DNA of 64,000 bases from Lepiota brunneoincarnata (taxonomy: Eukaryota; Basidiomycota; Agaricomycetes; Agaricales; Agaricaceae): assembly GCA_023014365.1 (NCBI GenBank), contig JAEBUN010000008.1, positions 1,116,001 through 1,180,000 of the forward strand. Direction: 5' to 3'. How positions within the stretch are numbered: position 1 is the stretch's first letter; every line of letters begins with the position of its first letter. Under the pieces are notes generated by a model. It was not told where the DNA came from, did not search any database, and worked only from the letters and a program-made list of their open reading frames with translations. The translations under genes were made by a program, and so were the position numbers. This document shows positions 33,009-44,950 of this stretch, piece after piece.

Positions 33009-34790
33009 ATGGCCAACGAAGATACACCTCTGCAGAACCCGCTATTCAGGAACGATCATGAATTGGTGTATCAACGATTCTCACCAACCTACGAGAAATT
33101 TATCGTAGCAGTCGTATCATGGTGTGCTTTGATGCCCCGTATGTCATTATCATGGCGGTCAAGCGACCTAAACCCATGGATTTCTCAGTATTCATCACTG
33201 GTACTTTCTATCCATAGATCCCCCAGATCGCGAAGGATTTGAACACTACGGGACAAGTCGTCAGGTCAGCACGTCTATTGGACGAACCAGAGCATTATCC
33301 TGACGCACGACGCACAAAGCTTCGCAGTCAGTCTCTCGGTACTCGGAGCAGCTGTCGGAGCTTGTTGCACTTCTGTTTACTCGACATTCTGTAGGAGGCT
33401 AATGTCAAAAAACAGAGCCCGACGTGCTCATCTCATTCCAGATGGTCGTCGACCGATCTACCTCATTGCACTTCCACTCTCCATTATAGGTTCCTTCGGA
33501 GTTGCGTCAGCTCGAAATATACGTCACCTTTTGTTCTGGAGGTTTTGTCAGACGGCTGGTGCTTCACCTGGCCATGCTCTTGGTGTAGGAGTCACCGGAG
33601 ATATTTACAAGTTAGCAGAGAGAGGTACTGTTATGGGTATTTTCCTTGCTGTAAGTGTCGTTGGTTCTATATCGAGACGCTTTTAACTTCCTTGCCAGGG
33701 CATATGTGATCGGACCTGCCTCAGCTCCGCCAACTGGAGGTTTAGTCATCCCAAGGCCAATAAATTGCGTTGAATAATCCTGATTACAGGCTTCGTCGCT
33801 CAATACTCTTCTTGGAGGATCATGCAATTTAGTATTGGAATTCTTGGTTTCCTCGTCTTCGTGATCATGTTTCTGGCCTTCCCTGAGACAAACCAACCTG
33901 GTGCACGAGGAATCGACAAACTACGTCAATCCGGTCAAGCTCCACCCCGCCGGCCCCCCGTGTTCATAAATCCTCTTCGGCCGCTCAACTTGATCCGTAG
34001 TCCCAACTTGTTGAGCATGGTATGTCATCCCTGTAAACGCAGAAGTCTTGTTCAATTCAAGCGAGGGCAGTCGGTTGCTGGGTCCCTCACTATCTTTACC
34101 CACTTCGGTACTTTCTGAACCACTCTTCTTTTCGGGATATTAATGATTCCTTAGTGCTTCCGACTCCATTGGCATATACAATCGTGAGCTTTTGAAATAA
34201 CTTGATTGGCTAGCGCTCATGAGTCTAGGGAAAACGTTATCACATCGACAATAATACCTCCTGAGGATCGCATGAGAGGAACCTTACTGAGCAGGTTTTT
34301 ATTCGTTCCCTTGTCTGCCCTCGCCTGTGGCCTGATAACACAATACGTTGAAGGACGCATTGGCCTTATACTCAACTTGATTTCGCTCTTCGTGAACGGG
34401 TTTGGTGTAAGTCCTACCTATCCCTTACCATTAGGAAACTTAGTGACTTTGTGGCCAGGTCACTCTCATCTCGACTCCATCTAGCGCTTACGCTGTTGAT
34501 GTCATGCACTCGCGCGGTGCGGAAGCTATGGCATTTATCAAGTGAGCGATGTTTCAGTATCGGATGAGCGATTTCTGACCGGAGTCCGGTAGTGGCTTCC
34601 GCGGTCTCTTGATTTCATTGACAGCTCCAGCCATTTTTCCCATGATAAACCACTATGGGCTCGTAGTGACTGACACATTATCAGCAATTTTGGCCTGGAT
34701 CGGCGCTGTTATTGAGAATTTACTGGCAGGCCTATCAATCACGTTGCGGGTTAATCTTTGCTTGATGCTTCTTTGATTGCCTCAAAATCT
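33009..34790 (+). pseudogene. MFS transporter, array copy 1, inactivated
   Basis: It is homologous to copies 2-4 and starts MANEDTPLQNPLF. In exon 2 the serine codon of FYPSIPQIA is TAG (FYP-stop-IPQIA, near 33211). At about 33704 the acceptor before the GPA-APP block is out of phase. Near 34249 about 180 bp are deleted: GACAAT joins directly to CCTCCTGAGGATCG, which removes the segment with AGRVSDRMVVRW. Another deletion near 34739 removes the last exon. Transmembrane segments elsewhere (GRRPIYLIALPLSIIGSFGV, IGILGFLVFVIMFLAFPET) are well kept. Confidence 0.9.
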
Positions 34791-35344
34791 GTTGCTTCTC
34801 ACCTCCACGTCACCTTCTCCTCCAGTCTTAGCTCCCGCCCGCATACCCTTGATGTGCAAGAAACAGTAAAGCTCAGTCACTCGTTTACGCGCGAGTACTG
34901 AGGGAAGTGTCCGTAAACTATCTGCAATATATACCTACGCGGCTAAAAGGATAAGGGGGAAGCTATAAAGGCACTACAATGAGAGGAAGTATAAGGCTAC
35001 GGTACATGTTTGATAAAAACGCGAGGCTATTGAATGCTCCGTATCCAAGGTGATTGTGGGTTCATGACCCTGCCACGTATTTGATTCCAACATGATGGAT
35101 ACCAGGACGAGCGGTGCTCAGGCATAGGTATATTCACTTGGCTCGCTAATCAGGTGACCGAATAAGGTTCGATAAAACTCTCATGCATCTGTAATGTAGA
35201 TACATACATGAGGGAAGGGACAAGTTCATTCTCACACGCGATAGTCAATCGACCAGAAAGGCATATTTTTGACACATTCTTCCACGTCCATTCATTCGCC
35301 AAGGACGCGGGGGCTTTTGCAGTGGTGCTTCTTCTTTATCCCCC
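34791..35344. other. Spacer between MFS copies 1 and 2, with LTR-like palindrome
   Basis: Near 34874-34904 there is CTCAGTCACTCG...GCGCGAGTACTGAG, an imperfect palindrome like those inside the 306-bp solo LTR at 23310. It is probably a fragment of the same LTR family. The rest is the MFS 3' flank and the copy 2 promoter. Confidence 0.45.
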
Positions 35345-37365
35345 ATGGCCTCCGAAGAGGCAGCCCTCTTGCAGGATCCGCTACCCAGGAATAATCATGG
35401 ATTGGTATACCAACGATTCTCACCAACCTACAAAAAATTCATTGTAGCGGTCGTATCGTGGTGTGCTTTGATGCCCCGTAGGTCCGTCCCCATGACCTTC
35501 AGGTGACCTTAACCAACGAACACCTCAGTGTTCATCTCCGGCACTTTCTATCCATCGATCCCCCAGATCGCGGAGGATTTGAACACTACGGGGAAAGTCG
35601 TCGGGTCAGCACGTTTATGGAATGAACCGGAGCACTATACTGACACACCACACATAAAGCTTTGCAGTCAGTCTCTCGGTACTCGGAGCAGCTGCCGGGG
35701 CTTGGTGCGCTGCTGCTTACTCGACATTTTGTAAGAGGCCACATTCAAAAAATTGAGTCTGATGCGCTTACTTGACTCTAGATGGCCGCCGACCGATTTA
35801 CCTCATCGCACTTCCACTTTCCATTCTGGGTTCCGTAGGAGTGGCATCCGCTCAAAGTGTGCCTCGCCTTTTATTCTGGAGGTTCTTGCAGACGGCCGGT
35901 GCTTCACCTGGTCATGCTCTCGGTGCCGCAGTCATCGGAGATATTTACAAGTTGGAAGAGCGGGGCACTGCTATGGGTGTTTTCCTTGCTGTAAGTGTCA
36001 CTGATATTCCTGCAATCGAGGGTGCCTTTTAACTCCTCAACAAGGCATTTCTGCTCGGACCCGCCTTAGCTCCGCCGATTGGAGGTTTGTTCACCCAATA
36101 TTCAATAATATGCATCAAATAACTTTGATGACAGGCCTTGTCGTTCAGTACGCTTCTTGGAGGATCATGCAACTTAGTCTTGGAGTTGTTGGGCTCGCCG
36201 CCTTCGTGATCATATATTTGGCCCTCCCTGAGACAAGCCAACCTGGTGCACGGGGAATCGACAAACTGCGTCAATCCGGACAAGCTCCACCCCGCTGGTT
36301 CCCTGTGTTTATAAATCCTCTTCGACCGCTCAACCTGGCCCGTAGCCCCAATTTACTCAGCGTGGTATGTTCAACCCTACAAACGCGGGAGCTGGAAACT
36401 TACTCAGTTGAGGGCAGGCAATTGCTGGGTTCTTCATTCTCCTTACTGACTTCGGTACATGCTGGAACCATTCTTCTGTCCTAGATACTAACGATTCCTT
36501 AGTACTTCTAACTCCATTGGCATATACAATCGTAAGCTCTCGAACAACTCGATTAGCTCAACGCTCATAGATCTAGGGCAAACGTTATCATATCGACAAT
36601 GTTGCACTGATAGGGGCCTGTTTCTTACCCTGTGGTGTCGGTAATATGGGTACGTTTTTCGATCCATCGTTGACCATCAACCCTCCCAACCATTAAGCTC
36701 TCCAGTTGGTTCCCTCATTGCGGGACGCGTTTCTGATAGGATGGTCGTGCGTTGGAAGGAGAAAAGAGGTGGGGTCTGGTATCCCGAGGATCGTTTGAGG
36801 GGAACCCTATTAGGCGGGTTTCTATTCGTTCCTTTGTCTGTCCTCGGCTGTGGCTTGATAACCCACTATGTCGGAGGGCGCGTTGGCCTTATACTCAACT
36901 TGGCTTCGCTCTTCATGAATGGGTTTGGTGTACGTCCAACTTGTCTCAAACACTTAGCAAGCTTGATGACCCTTGCGACTAGCTCACTCTTGTCTTGACA
37001 CCAGCTAGCGCTTATGGTATTGATGTCATGCACTCGCGCAGTGCAGAAGCTACGGCATTTATCAAGTCGGTGATGTTTCGATATCAAAAGGACAGTTTCT
37101 GACCAATTCGGCAGTGGCTTCCGGAATTTCTTGTTATCATTCGCAACTGCAGCCATTCTTCCTATGATAAACTATTATGGGCTCGTAGCGACTAACACAT
37201 TATCAGCAGTGCTGGCTTGGATAGGCGGCATGTAAGTGATCGTGTGTGAAATTGGCTGATGCTGGGATGCTGATTTTCGGCAGCCTTCTTTTGCTTACAG
37301 TGCGCTACGGCGGGGAAATGCGGGCCTGGGTTGATGTAGGGTACTCCACTACCGCCAACAACTGA
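35345..37365 (+). CDS. MFS transporter (DHA1-like), array copy 2
   Basis: My splicing gives 13 exons that all stay open, about 467 aa and 12 predicted membrane segments. Marks are MASEEAALLQDPLPRNNHG, VVSWCALMP, FISGTFYPSIPQIAEDLNTT, YGRRPIYLIALPLSILGSVG, SPGHALGAAVIGDIYKLEER, GPALAPPIGG, FPETSQPGARGIDKLRQ-type loop (here LPETSQPGARGIDKL), GKRYHIDNVALIGACFLP and AGRVSDRMVVRWKEKRGG. It ends RYGGEMRAWVDVGYSTTANN. The YGRR loop and the central loop are typical of drug:H+ antiporter-type carriers. The substrate is not predictable. Introns use GT donors, including the one after exon 2 (GTCAGC). Confidence 0.85.
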
Positions 37366-38193
37366 AATGTGCTGTAGACGGTCTATCTAACACTGTTCGC
37401 GGCCGCTGCCGTTGCCAATACCCAAATCTCTATTTTGTCTCAGCACCAACAGGACCAGCATGGATACCAAGTTCGTATCCAAAAGCTCAGAGATCCACTG
37501 GCTGTCGCGAGTTAATCCGTGCTTGACACTTCTTTCGATCCTTCGAAAACCTGTTGCATTTTTACCCTCAAGTCTCCTTCTATGGTCATGTTCCGAAGAC
37601 CGCCGCGACAGGTGTTAGTTCGCGGGATCGGCGCCAACGTCCACAGGTATCTTCTGCTTCGGAGAATGTATTATGCAGTCCTTCGCTGGGTTTGCCAACG
37701 CTAAAGTAGTGGTTTTCGGTTGGGTATTGTTTTCAATATTCTATCTTCTGGTTTGTTTGGTGGAACGTCAGGCCCCAGGTCAACAGCGTTTGTGTTAGTC
37801 GTTCGAGTTTCGCGTTGTTCTTTGAAATATCCTGTTGTTCTCTTGAACAAATGCATCGTCCATCGAGTTTGGCAAATATCCTGGGCTAGTATTGGTATAA
37901 GTCCAATATTGAATATTGGAGTTGCTAATCGTCCATTGGTACCATACATGAGTAGCACTCTGGGAGTGAGGGCCACAAACACGCGTGGGCAAAGGGCGGG
38001 GTTCGGTACTCAACCAGTCCTTGTCAGCGCTTAGCTTCGCTTAGTCAAAGAATACTTTAGATCCTCAGTGATGCGCGGCCCTAGGGATCGCTAATAGTCG
38101 ATTCGACCAGAACGTGATATTCCTGGGGTGTCCCCGAGTACATGCTATAGTGCCCTCCCGTCTGCGGCAGCCTTCTTGCATCCCTTTCTCCCC
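37366..38193. other. Spacer between MFS copies 2 and 3
   Basis: No gene is seen. A palindrome-like CCAATATTGAATATTGGA stands at about 37902-37919. The last about 120 bp share CGACCAGAACGTGATATTCC with the promoters of the other copies. Confidence 0.45.
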
Positions 38194-40223
38194 ATGGCCT
38201 CCGAAGGGACGCCCCTCTTGTCTGATGTACTGCCCGACAACAAGCACGAATTGGTGTATCAACGTTTCTCAACGACCTACAAGAAGTTCCTCGTAGCGAT
38301 TGCGTCGTGGTGTGGTTTGATGCCCTGTATGACATGCCTGTATCCAAAGCACTTTAAGACTCAACGAACTTCTCAGTCTTTATCTCCGGCTCTTTCTATC
38401 CCTCAATCCCTCAAATTGCAAAGGATTTAAACACTACTGGACAGACCATCAGGCAAGTGTTCTCACTGAACGAAATTAATACATATACCTACCCTACTGT
38501 ATGAAGCTTCGCAGTTAGTCTCTCAGTACTCGCGGCCTCTATTGGGTCCTGGACTGCTGCTGCCTACTCGACGTTCTGTAGGAGCTTGTGATCAAACTAG
38601 GGAGTTCAATATGCTTATTTTTTCCCCAGATGGCCGTCGACCGGTTTATCTTATTGCACTTCCACTTTCGATTATAGGTTCCGTCGGAGTTGCGTCCGCT
38701 CGCGATGTGCCTCAGTTAATGTTCTGGAGGTTCTGGCAGGCGGCAGGTGCCTCCCCTGGTATTTCTGTTGGTGCGGGAGTCATCGGGGACATATACAAAT
38801 TAGAGGAGAGGGGAACTGCCATGGGTTTTTTTCTCGCTGTAAGTCCCACGAATTTTCCTGAGGTGGAAGCCTGTTCACTTCTTCAAGGCACGGTTGCTCG
38901 GGCCCGCCTTGGCTCCACCCGTTGGAGGTTCGGTTATCCCGTAGTCAATAATCCCCGTTCAATTAACTTGTGCTAACAGGCTTTGTCGCTCACTATGCCT
39001 CTTGGAGAATTATGCAAGTTTGTCTCGGGGCCTTTAGTCTCCTTGGTTTAGTGATTATGTTTTTGGCCTTCCCTGAGACAAGCCAGCCCGGGGCACGAGG
39101 AATCGACAAACTACGTCAATCCGGACAAGCTCCGCCCCGTTGGCTTCCTGTGTTCATAAATCCTCTTCAACCGCTCAACCTGATCCGCAGTCCCAACTTG
39201 TTGAGCGTGGTACGTCACCCCCGCTGAGGCCAGAAGCAGCCACCTATTCAAATGAGCGCAGGCAGTCGCTGGTTTCTTCGCTCTCCTTACTAATTTTGGT
39301 ACTTGCCCAAACGTTCTCTTTCGTGCAAGATATTGATAGTCTCTCAGTCCTCCTGGTCCCACTTGCGTACACCATCGTGCGATTCTTTGAGAACAGGGGA
39401 TTGTCTCCCTGCTGATCAATTCCTAGGGAAAACGTTACCACATCGACAATGCTGCCCTTGTTGGAGCCTGTTTCTTACCTGGTGGCCTAGGAAGCATGAG
39501 TAAGTCGTTTCACCTGAGTATCAGGGGCAATATTTTTGTTAATAGAAGTGTATAGTTGGTGCTCCAGTTGCAGGGCGCGTCTCAGACAGGATGGTGGTCC
39601 GCTGGAGGGAGGCAAGAGGAGGAGTCTGGTATCCTGAAGATCGTTTGAGAGCCACCCTGCTGGGGGGTTTTATATTCGTTCCCCTATCTGTCCTCGCTTG
39701 CGGCCTGATAATCCATTACATCGAGGGGCCCATTGGTCTCGCACTCGGGTTGTTTTCGCTATTCATGAATGGGTTTGGTGTAAGTCTTCACGTCCTTATC
39801 GATAGTAGATTTTGTGACCTTCGCGACCAGGTCACTCTTGTCTTGAGCCCATCTGGTGCATATGCTGTTGATATCATGCATTCGCGCAGTGCCGAAGCTA
39901 TAGCCTTCAACAAGTGAGTGGTACTCTGATAGCTATCAGACGAATCATTTCTTACCTGTTGGGAAGTGGCTTCCGGGACCTCTTGCTGTCATTCGCGATT
40001 GCAGCCATTCTTCCTATGATAAACAAATATGGGCTCATAGTGACTAATACTGTATCAGCGATGTTGGCCTGGATAGGAGCTATGTAAGTCCGCGCGCATT
40101 AATCGCCTAAAGTTGAAATACTGAAGTGTACAACGACGCAGGATGCTGTTATTTACAGTGCGCTACGGTGGACAAATGCGTGCTTGGCTTGATGTTGGAT
40201 ATACCACCTCGGATGGCAACTGA
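38194..40223 (+). CDS. MFS transporter (DHA1-like), array copy 3 (467 aa)
   Basis: Exons: 38194-38326, 38377-38452, 38507-38577, 38630-38838, 38888-38927, 38980-39209, 39262-39298, 39348-39376, 39427-39499, 39556-39779, 39831-39913, 39967-40083, 40142-40223; phases close to 467 codons plus stop. The intron after exon 2 uses a GC donor (CAG|GCAAGT), whereas copies 1 and 2 have GT there. Marks: FISGSFYPSIPQIAKDLNTT, YGRRPVYLIALPLSIIGSVG, GAGVIGDIYKLEERGTAMGF, GPALAPPVGGF, FPETSQPGARGIDKLRQSG, GKRYHIDNAALVGACFLPGG, AGRVSDRMVVRWREARGG and SPSGAYAVDIMHSRSAEA. This is a plasma-membrane-type efflux or uptake carrier by family; the substrate is unknown. Confidence 0.9.
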
Positions 40224-40812
40224 AAATGTAATCTGTAGAAGCGTTTCTGTGAATATCATGGCCAGAATAGCTTGTTTTCTCGTCAACATCAGCCTCCTGG
40301 TCACTCAGCGACACCCGAAGCATTAAAGATCAACTGGTGGTCGACCTATCGATCATCGATCATCCTTAAGCTGTGATACGAGTTCTCTGCGCTCGTGTTC
40401 TCGTTGGCGTTCAGAATATTACTATGTTACCTGGCCCTCCTCTATACTCATATAGAGCCATGGAAGGACCGCAAGCGCTATGGGCGTCAATTGCCTGATG
40501 TAAAGGCCGATTGAGGGTCATCAAGTCGCTGTGCCACTCCTGGCTTGTCTACCATTGAATGATTCCATACCGCCGACGTGAACGTAACTGCCGAGGCTAC
40601 AATAAGCTCGCCCTTGCACATTTGTTCAGCAGCGTCTTCGAACACCATATGGAAAAAAGGAGGAGTTATTCCCACACGAAATGAAATGGTCAGCTGAGTA
40701 ACGAGTCAGGGGATTTGAACGGTCGATATAACTAGAACGTGACTGCTGCAGCCACGCTTTTGTCCTCTCACTCTCAGTGAGCTTCTCCATCTGCTTCCTT
40801 CCTTCCCCCTCA
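40224..40812. other. Spacer between MFS copies 3 and 4
   Basis: No gene is seen. Short open frames on both strands are unsupported. Confidence 0.45.
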
Positions 40813-42859
40813 ATGGCCTCTGATGCGACCCCCCTCTTGGTCAATTCGTTGCTCAACAATAAACATGAATTGGTGTATCAACGTTTCTCACCAACCTACA
40901 AGAAATTCATCCTGGCAATGGCGTCGTGGTGCGGTCTGATGCACTGCATGTCATTCTCGCACTCAAAACCCTCTTCAATTAACGATCTCCTCAGTTTTTA
41001 TCACTGGCTCTTTCTACCCCACAATCCCCCAGATCGCAAGGGATCTCAACACTACAGGACTGATCATCAGGCAAGCGCCCCTGTAGAGTGAGATTGAGAT
41101 GCACTCACCTACGGCGATGCATAAAGCTTCGCAGTCAGTCTCTCGGTGCTTGCAACGGCTATCGGGTCTTGGTGTGCTGCCCCCTATTCAACTTTCTGTA
41201 GGAGGCTATGGTCATCAAGGAGCTAAATATTCTTATTCCATTCTAGATGGCCGCCGGTCAATCTATCTCTGTACACTACCGCTATCCATCATGGGTTCTT
41301 TCCGAGTTGCCTTTGCAAAGAACGTACCTCAGCTTATGTTCTGGCGGTTCTGGCAGATAGTTGGTATTTCACCTAGTATTTCTGTTGGTGGAGGAGTCGT
41401 CGGAGACATATACAAGCTGGAAGAGAGGGGGACGGCTATGGGTGTTTATCTTGCTGTAAGTCACGTAGCCGTTCCTGAGACAGAGAAGCTTTGACCTCCT
41501 TGTCAAGGGACGTTTACTGGGACCTACTTTGGCCCCGCTCTTTGGAGGTTTGGTCATCCCATAGCAAATAATCTTCGTTCAAGTAACGAGTCGATGATAG
41601 GTTTCGTTGCTCACCATGCCTCTTGGAGGATCATGCAACTTGGCCTCGGAGTGTTTAGTTTCTTGGCGTGTGTGGTCATATATCTAGCCTTTCCCGAGAC
41701 AAGCCACCCCGGATCGCGGGGAATAGACAAGCTATGTCAATCCGGACAAATTCCATCCCGTTGGCTCCCTGTGTTCATCAACCCCCTTCAACCACTCAAC
41801 CTGATCCGTAGTCCCAATTTATTGGCAACGGTATGTGATCCATTTCCGCCGGATGATTAACGAGCTACTCACTGAGACGGCAGTCGGTTGCTGGGTTCTC
41901 CATTCTCCTCACTGACTTGGGTATTTACTAGAACCCTCCAATTCAGTTCTGTGCTAGATACTAACAATCCCCTAGTGATCCTGGTTCCTTTGGCATACAC
42001 AATCGTAAGCTGGAATGTTAAGCCAAGTCAACTGGTCACCACTGACGATTCCTTAGGGCAAACGTTACGGCATTGATCATAATGCTGCCCTGGTCGGAGC
42101 CTGTGACTTACCTAGTGGTCTAGGTAACATGAGTGCGCCTTCTGATCTTGTCTGCGTCGGTTTTCCCAGCCAACCGAAATTGATAGCTGGTGCCCTTGTT
42201 TCGGGGCGCATATCGGATAGGATCGTGGTGCGCTGGAGGGAGAAAAGAGGTGGAGTTTGGTATCCCGAGGATCGTTTGAGGGCAACCCTGTTGGGCGCCT
42301 TTATACTTGCCCCCTTATCTGTCCTCGCTTGTGGTTTGATAACTTATTACGTTGAGGGACGCATTGGCCTTATTCTCAACCTGATTTTCATATTCATCAA
42401 TGGATTCGGGGTATGTCCAGTGCCCTCACCGCGAGCGAGTTCATGATACTTTGCTATTACGATAGGTCACTCTTGTCATGAGTCCGTCCGCCTCCTATTC
42501 CGTCGACGTCATGCACTCGCGGAGCGCAGAAGCTATAGCTTTTAACAAGTGAGTGACAATTTAGTATCGAATGAGCTGTTTCTGATATTTTAGCACAGTG
42601 GCTTCCGATCCTTCCTGTTGACATTCGCCACTGCAGCCATCTTTCCGATGATCAGCAACTACGGGCTTGTGGCGACTAACCTATCGTCGGCGATGCTGGC
42701 TTGGGTGGGGGCTATGTATGTCTTTCTACCTGATATCATTTCAGGCGTGGATAACTAAAAATATTTGCAAAACGTAGGATGCTCGTGACGACGGTGCGAT
42801 ACGGTGAAAAAATGCGGGCCTGGGTCGATGTTGGCTACTCCACCCCTAATGACAACTAA
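40813..42859 (+). CDS. MFS transporter (DHA1-like), array copy 4
   Basis: Exon lengths equal copy 3 where measured: 133, 76, 71, 209, 40, 230 and 37 bp for exons 1-7. All remaining exons read open to TAA at 42857-42859. The introns after exons 1 and 2 both use GC donors (CACT|GCATGT and CAG|GCAAGC). Marks: FITGSFYPTIPQIARDLNTT, YGRRSIYLCTLPLSIMGSFR, GGVVGDIYKLEERGTAMGVY, GPTLAPLFGGF, FPETSHPGSRGIDKLCQSGQ, GKRYGIDHNAALVGACDLP and SGRISDRIVVRWREKRGG. It is the most divergent array member. Its 3' end and downstream flank were copied to 45932 and in part to 50186, next to P450 genes. Confidence 0.87.
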
Positions 42860-43293
42860 ATGTGATAATTGACTCGGGATAACTTGCGATATATCCGTGG
42901 TGAAATTTCGCCAACGTATCAATCACCATTGCTTAGCCTGTTTGTTATCAGCACCGATAATATTATGTTGGGCACTCGCAATCATCCCCAGTACCAACCT
43001 ATACTGATTGAGAGATCAGTTCTACGCGAAAGGCTTCGCGTATCTAAAGCCTAGAGTACTATTTGTTCAAGGGATACTCTGGCAGAGATATGTGGTTACT
43101 TGGGAAATCAGCAACCTCGCCCAGCCGAATAGCTGTTGAGAATGTACTTGGAACACCCGATGTGCTTCGTACGTCCCACATTGGTTCTTTTTTTTGTTCG
43201 TCATCCCATGGATGGTGCTTAGGATACTGTTATCACGCACCTTGATAGTCCCCCCCCCTACAAGTCGCTCTCACGCACCCATACATACATACG

Positions 43294-44788
43294 ATGGGCA
43301 ACTGTCTCTCTGCCCAAGATACTGCCTCCCTTCGTGATCTCGTTGTCCGCCCTAATGCACCCTCCGAACGACCCATGTCGGCAGAACCATTCGGCAGGGT
43401 CCTGCCAGCGTCGCAGCAATCCTTAAGTCCAAGCGCCAAAATATTTCTATTGTTGCCATGGGTGGTGGAGTCAACACCCTTTTACTACATACACGGGAGT
43501 CTACTGGGGACGTGGATTTCTTTTACCAGACAAAGACGAAGAACGAGGATATTACCAGGGTCATTGTTGCTGCGGATGCTGCAGCTACTAAATTGAAGCT
43601 TGGAGACCAGTGGTTGAATAACTATACGGCTGTTTTCATTGAGGTGGGCTAGAAAGCCAAGCTCTAGCTTACTCCATATATAGGATCCTGTATGCCGTGC
43701 TTACGAATTCCCATGCAGGAAGGCAGTATCCAACGTCTCTACGACGGCGCTGTGGCCCAAAACGAATTGTTTTCAGGGAGCCAGGGTTGACTGAAGAGAG
43801 GCAGACTCTTCAGCACGTGAGAAGCGCTGAAACGAAACTGAAACGAAACCAAACACGAACGAAACACGATCGAAACAGCGCTAACACGACCAAACAAAGG
43901 GGCGAGTGTGGTTGGCGAAACAAATACTGGGCTTCGAAAACCAGGGAAGATGGATTATTTGAGAGAGAGAGAGAGATTTAGAGGATGAGAACGAGAGGGA
44001 ATTTCTGGGTCCTATATTGACTGCCCAGCTCAGTAGTGAGCTCGGAACTTTATATACAAGTAGAATATTGTACTAGCTATGTTTTCTGTACCGAAACGGA
44101 CCGAAAAATTGAGAGATAATTATACTAGGACAGATCTGGGGATAGCAAGGGTGAAACAGGGGAAAAGTAAGAAGTTTTTGTGGCCACGTGAACAGATATC
44201 AGGGAAGTTGAAAGGAGCCAGTGAACGAGGTGGTGTGCGAGGCTCAGACAAGTCTAAATATGGGAGAAAAACTTATGCTAAAGTTCAGGTTCAGGGGAAG
44301 AGAATAGAAATGTTCTGAAAATTTATTTATTAGGGAATGTAAGAGATTTCGAGCGAAATGGATATGTCGTGAAATGATAACGGCGCCATTTGGCTGGGCG
44401 CTCCGAGATTCTTGATCCGGGGTTCGATCCGGGTTTGGGTTTCGGGTTCCGAACACTACGAGGGGTGGCATGGGGCAGTCAGGCGTAGCCACATGCCCAC
44501 CTCTACGTGACGGTGACAGACGGTCTACGCAGCGCCATGGCGCTACGCGTTAGTTACAAAACTGGACCGTCTCTCAAAGCCAGGCGCTCGCTCTTATGAT
44601 ATGAGCGATGCCGTTGGCTACTTGGTGCGACTAACTTTAAAACGTGGCTCCGCCGTAAAAAAAAGTCAGAACTCAAGGCATGGGCTGCTGAGTTCAAGTT
44701 CACAGTGCCAACTGAAAATTTGATGAATTCGTTGGTGGAAGGGTATCGAAAGAAAACGGGGAAGGATGGAATTATCAATGATGGATGA
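43294..44788 (+). pseudogene. Nucleotidyltransferase-like gene split by a solo LTR
   Basis: The left half starts MGNCLSAQDTASLRDLVV and, after a frame change near 43400, reads ASVAAILKSKRQNISIVAMG, VNTLLLHTRESTGDVDFF and LGDQWLNNYTAVFIE. An intron follows (GTGGGC...CATGCAG, about 43642-43718), then IQRLYDGAVAQNE and, one base out of phase, IVFREPGLT. The LTR begins there. The right half resumes at 44519 with VYAAPWRYALVTKLDRLSKP and MSDAVGYL. It shifts frame in an A8 run near 44657, and finishes AWAAEFKFTVPTENLMNSLV and GKDGIINDG-stop. The GGG(V/A)N...STGDVDFF pattern resembles nucleotidyltransferase-fold proteins (DUF6036-like); this assignment is tentative. At least three frameshifts plus the insertion make it dead. 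Confidence 0.7.
43792..44518 (-). mobile_element. Solo LTR (Gypsy family 1), about 727 bp
   Basis: The sequence starts TGAAGAGAGGCAGACTCTTC and ends near GGTGACA. Reversed it runs TGTCACC...GTAGAGGTGGGCATGTGGC...TCTCTTCA. Core LTR signals are shared with 61692-62408: CACTACTGAGCTCGG, TTTATATACAAG, CTGGGCTTCGAAAACC and a GA-rich tract. The flanks read directly into each other as one coding region (GLT before, VYAAPWRY after). The exact edges and the target duplication are uncertain by a few bases. Confidence 0.8.
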
Positions 44789-44950
44789 TTTGTAGCTTTG
44801 TGTGTACTCTTTAGAACTATGTACAGCGTATGGAAAGTGTATCCCCGACTTCTGCGAACTAAAGGGAGGGACTTGTCAGTGGCAAACCGAGCTATATGCA
44901 CGTGACTGACCACGCCTGAGCTGTCCCCGAGTTGCACTTTCCCTTCACCA

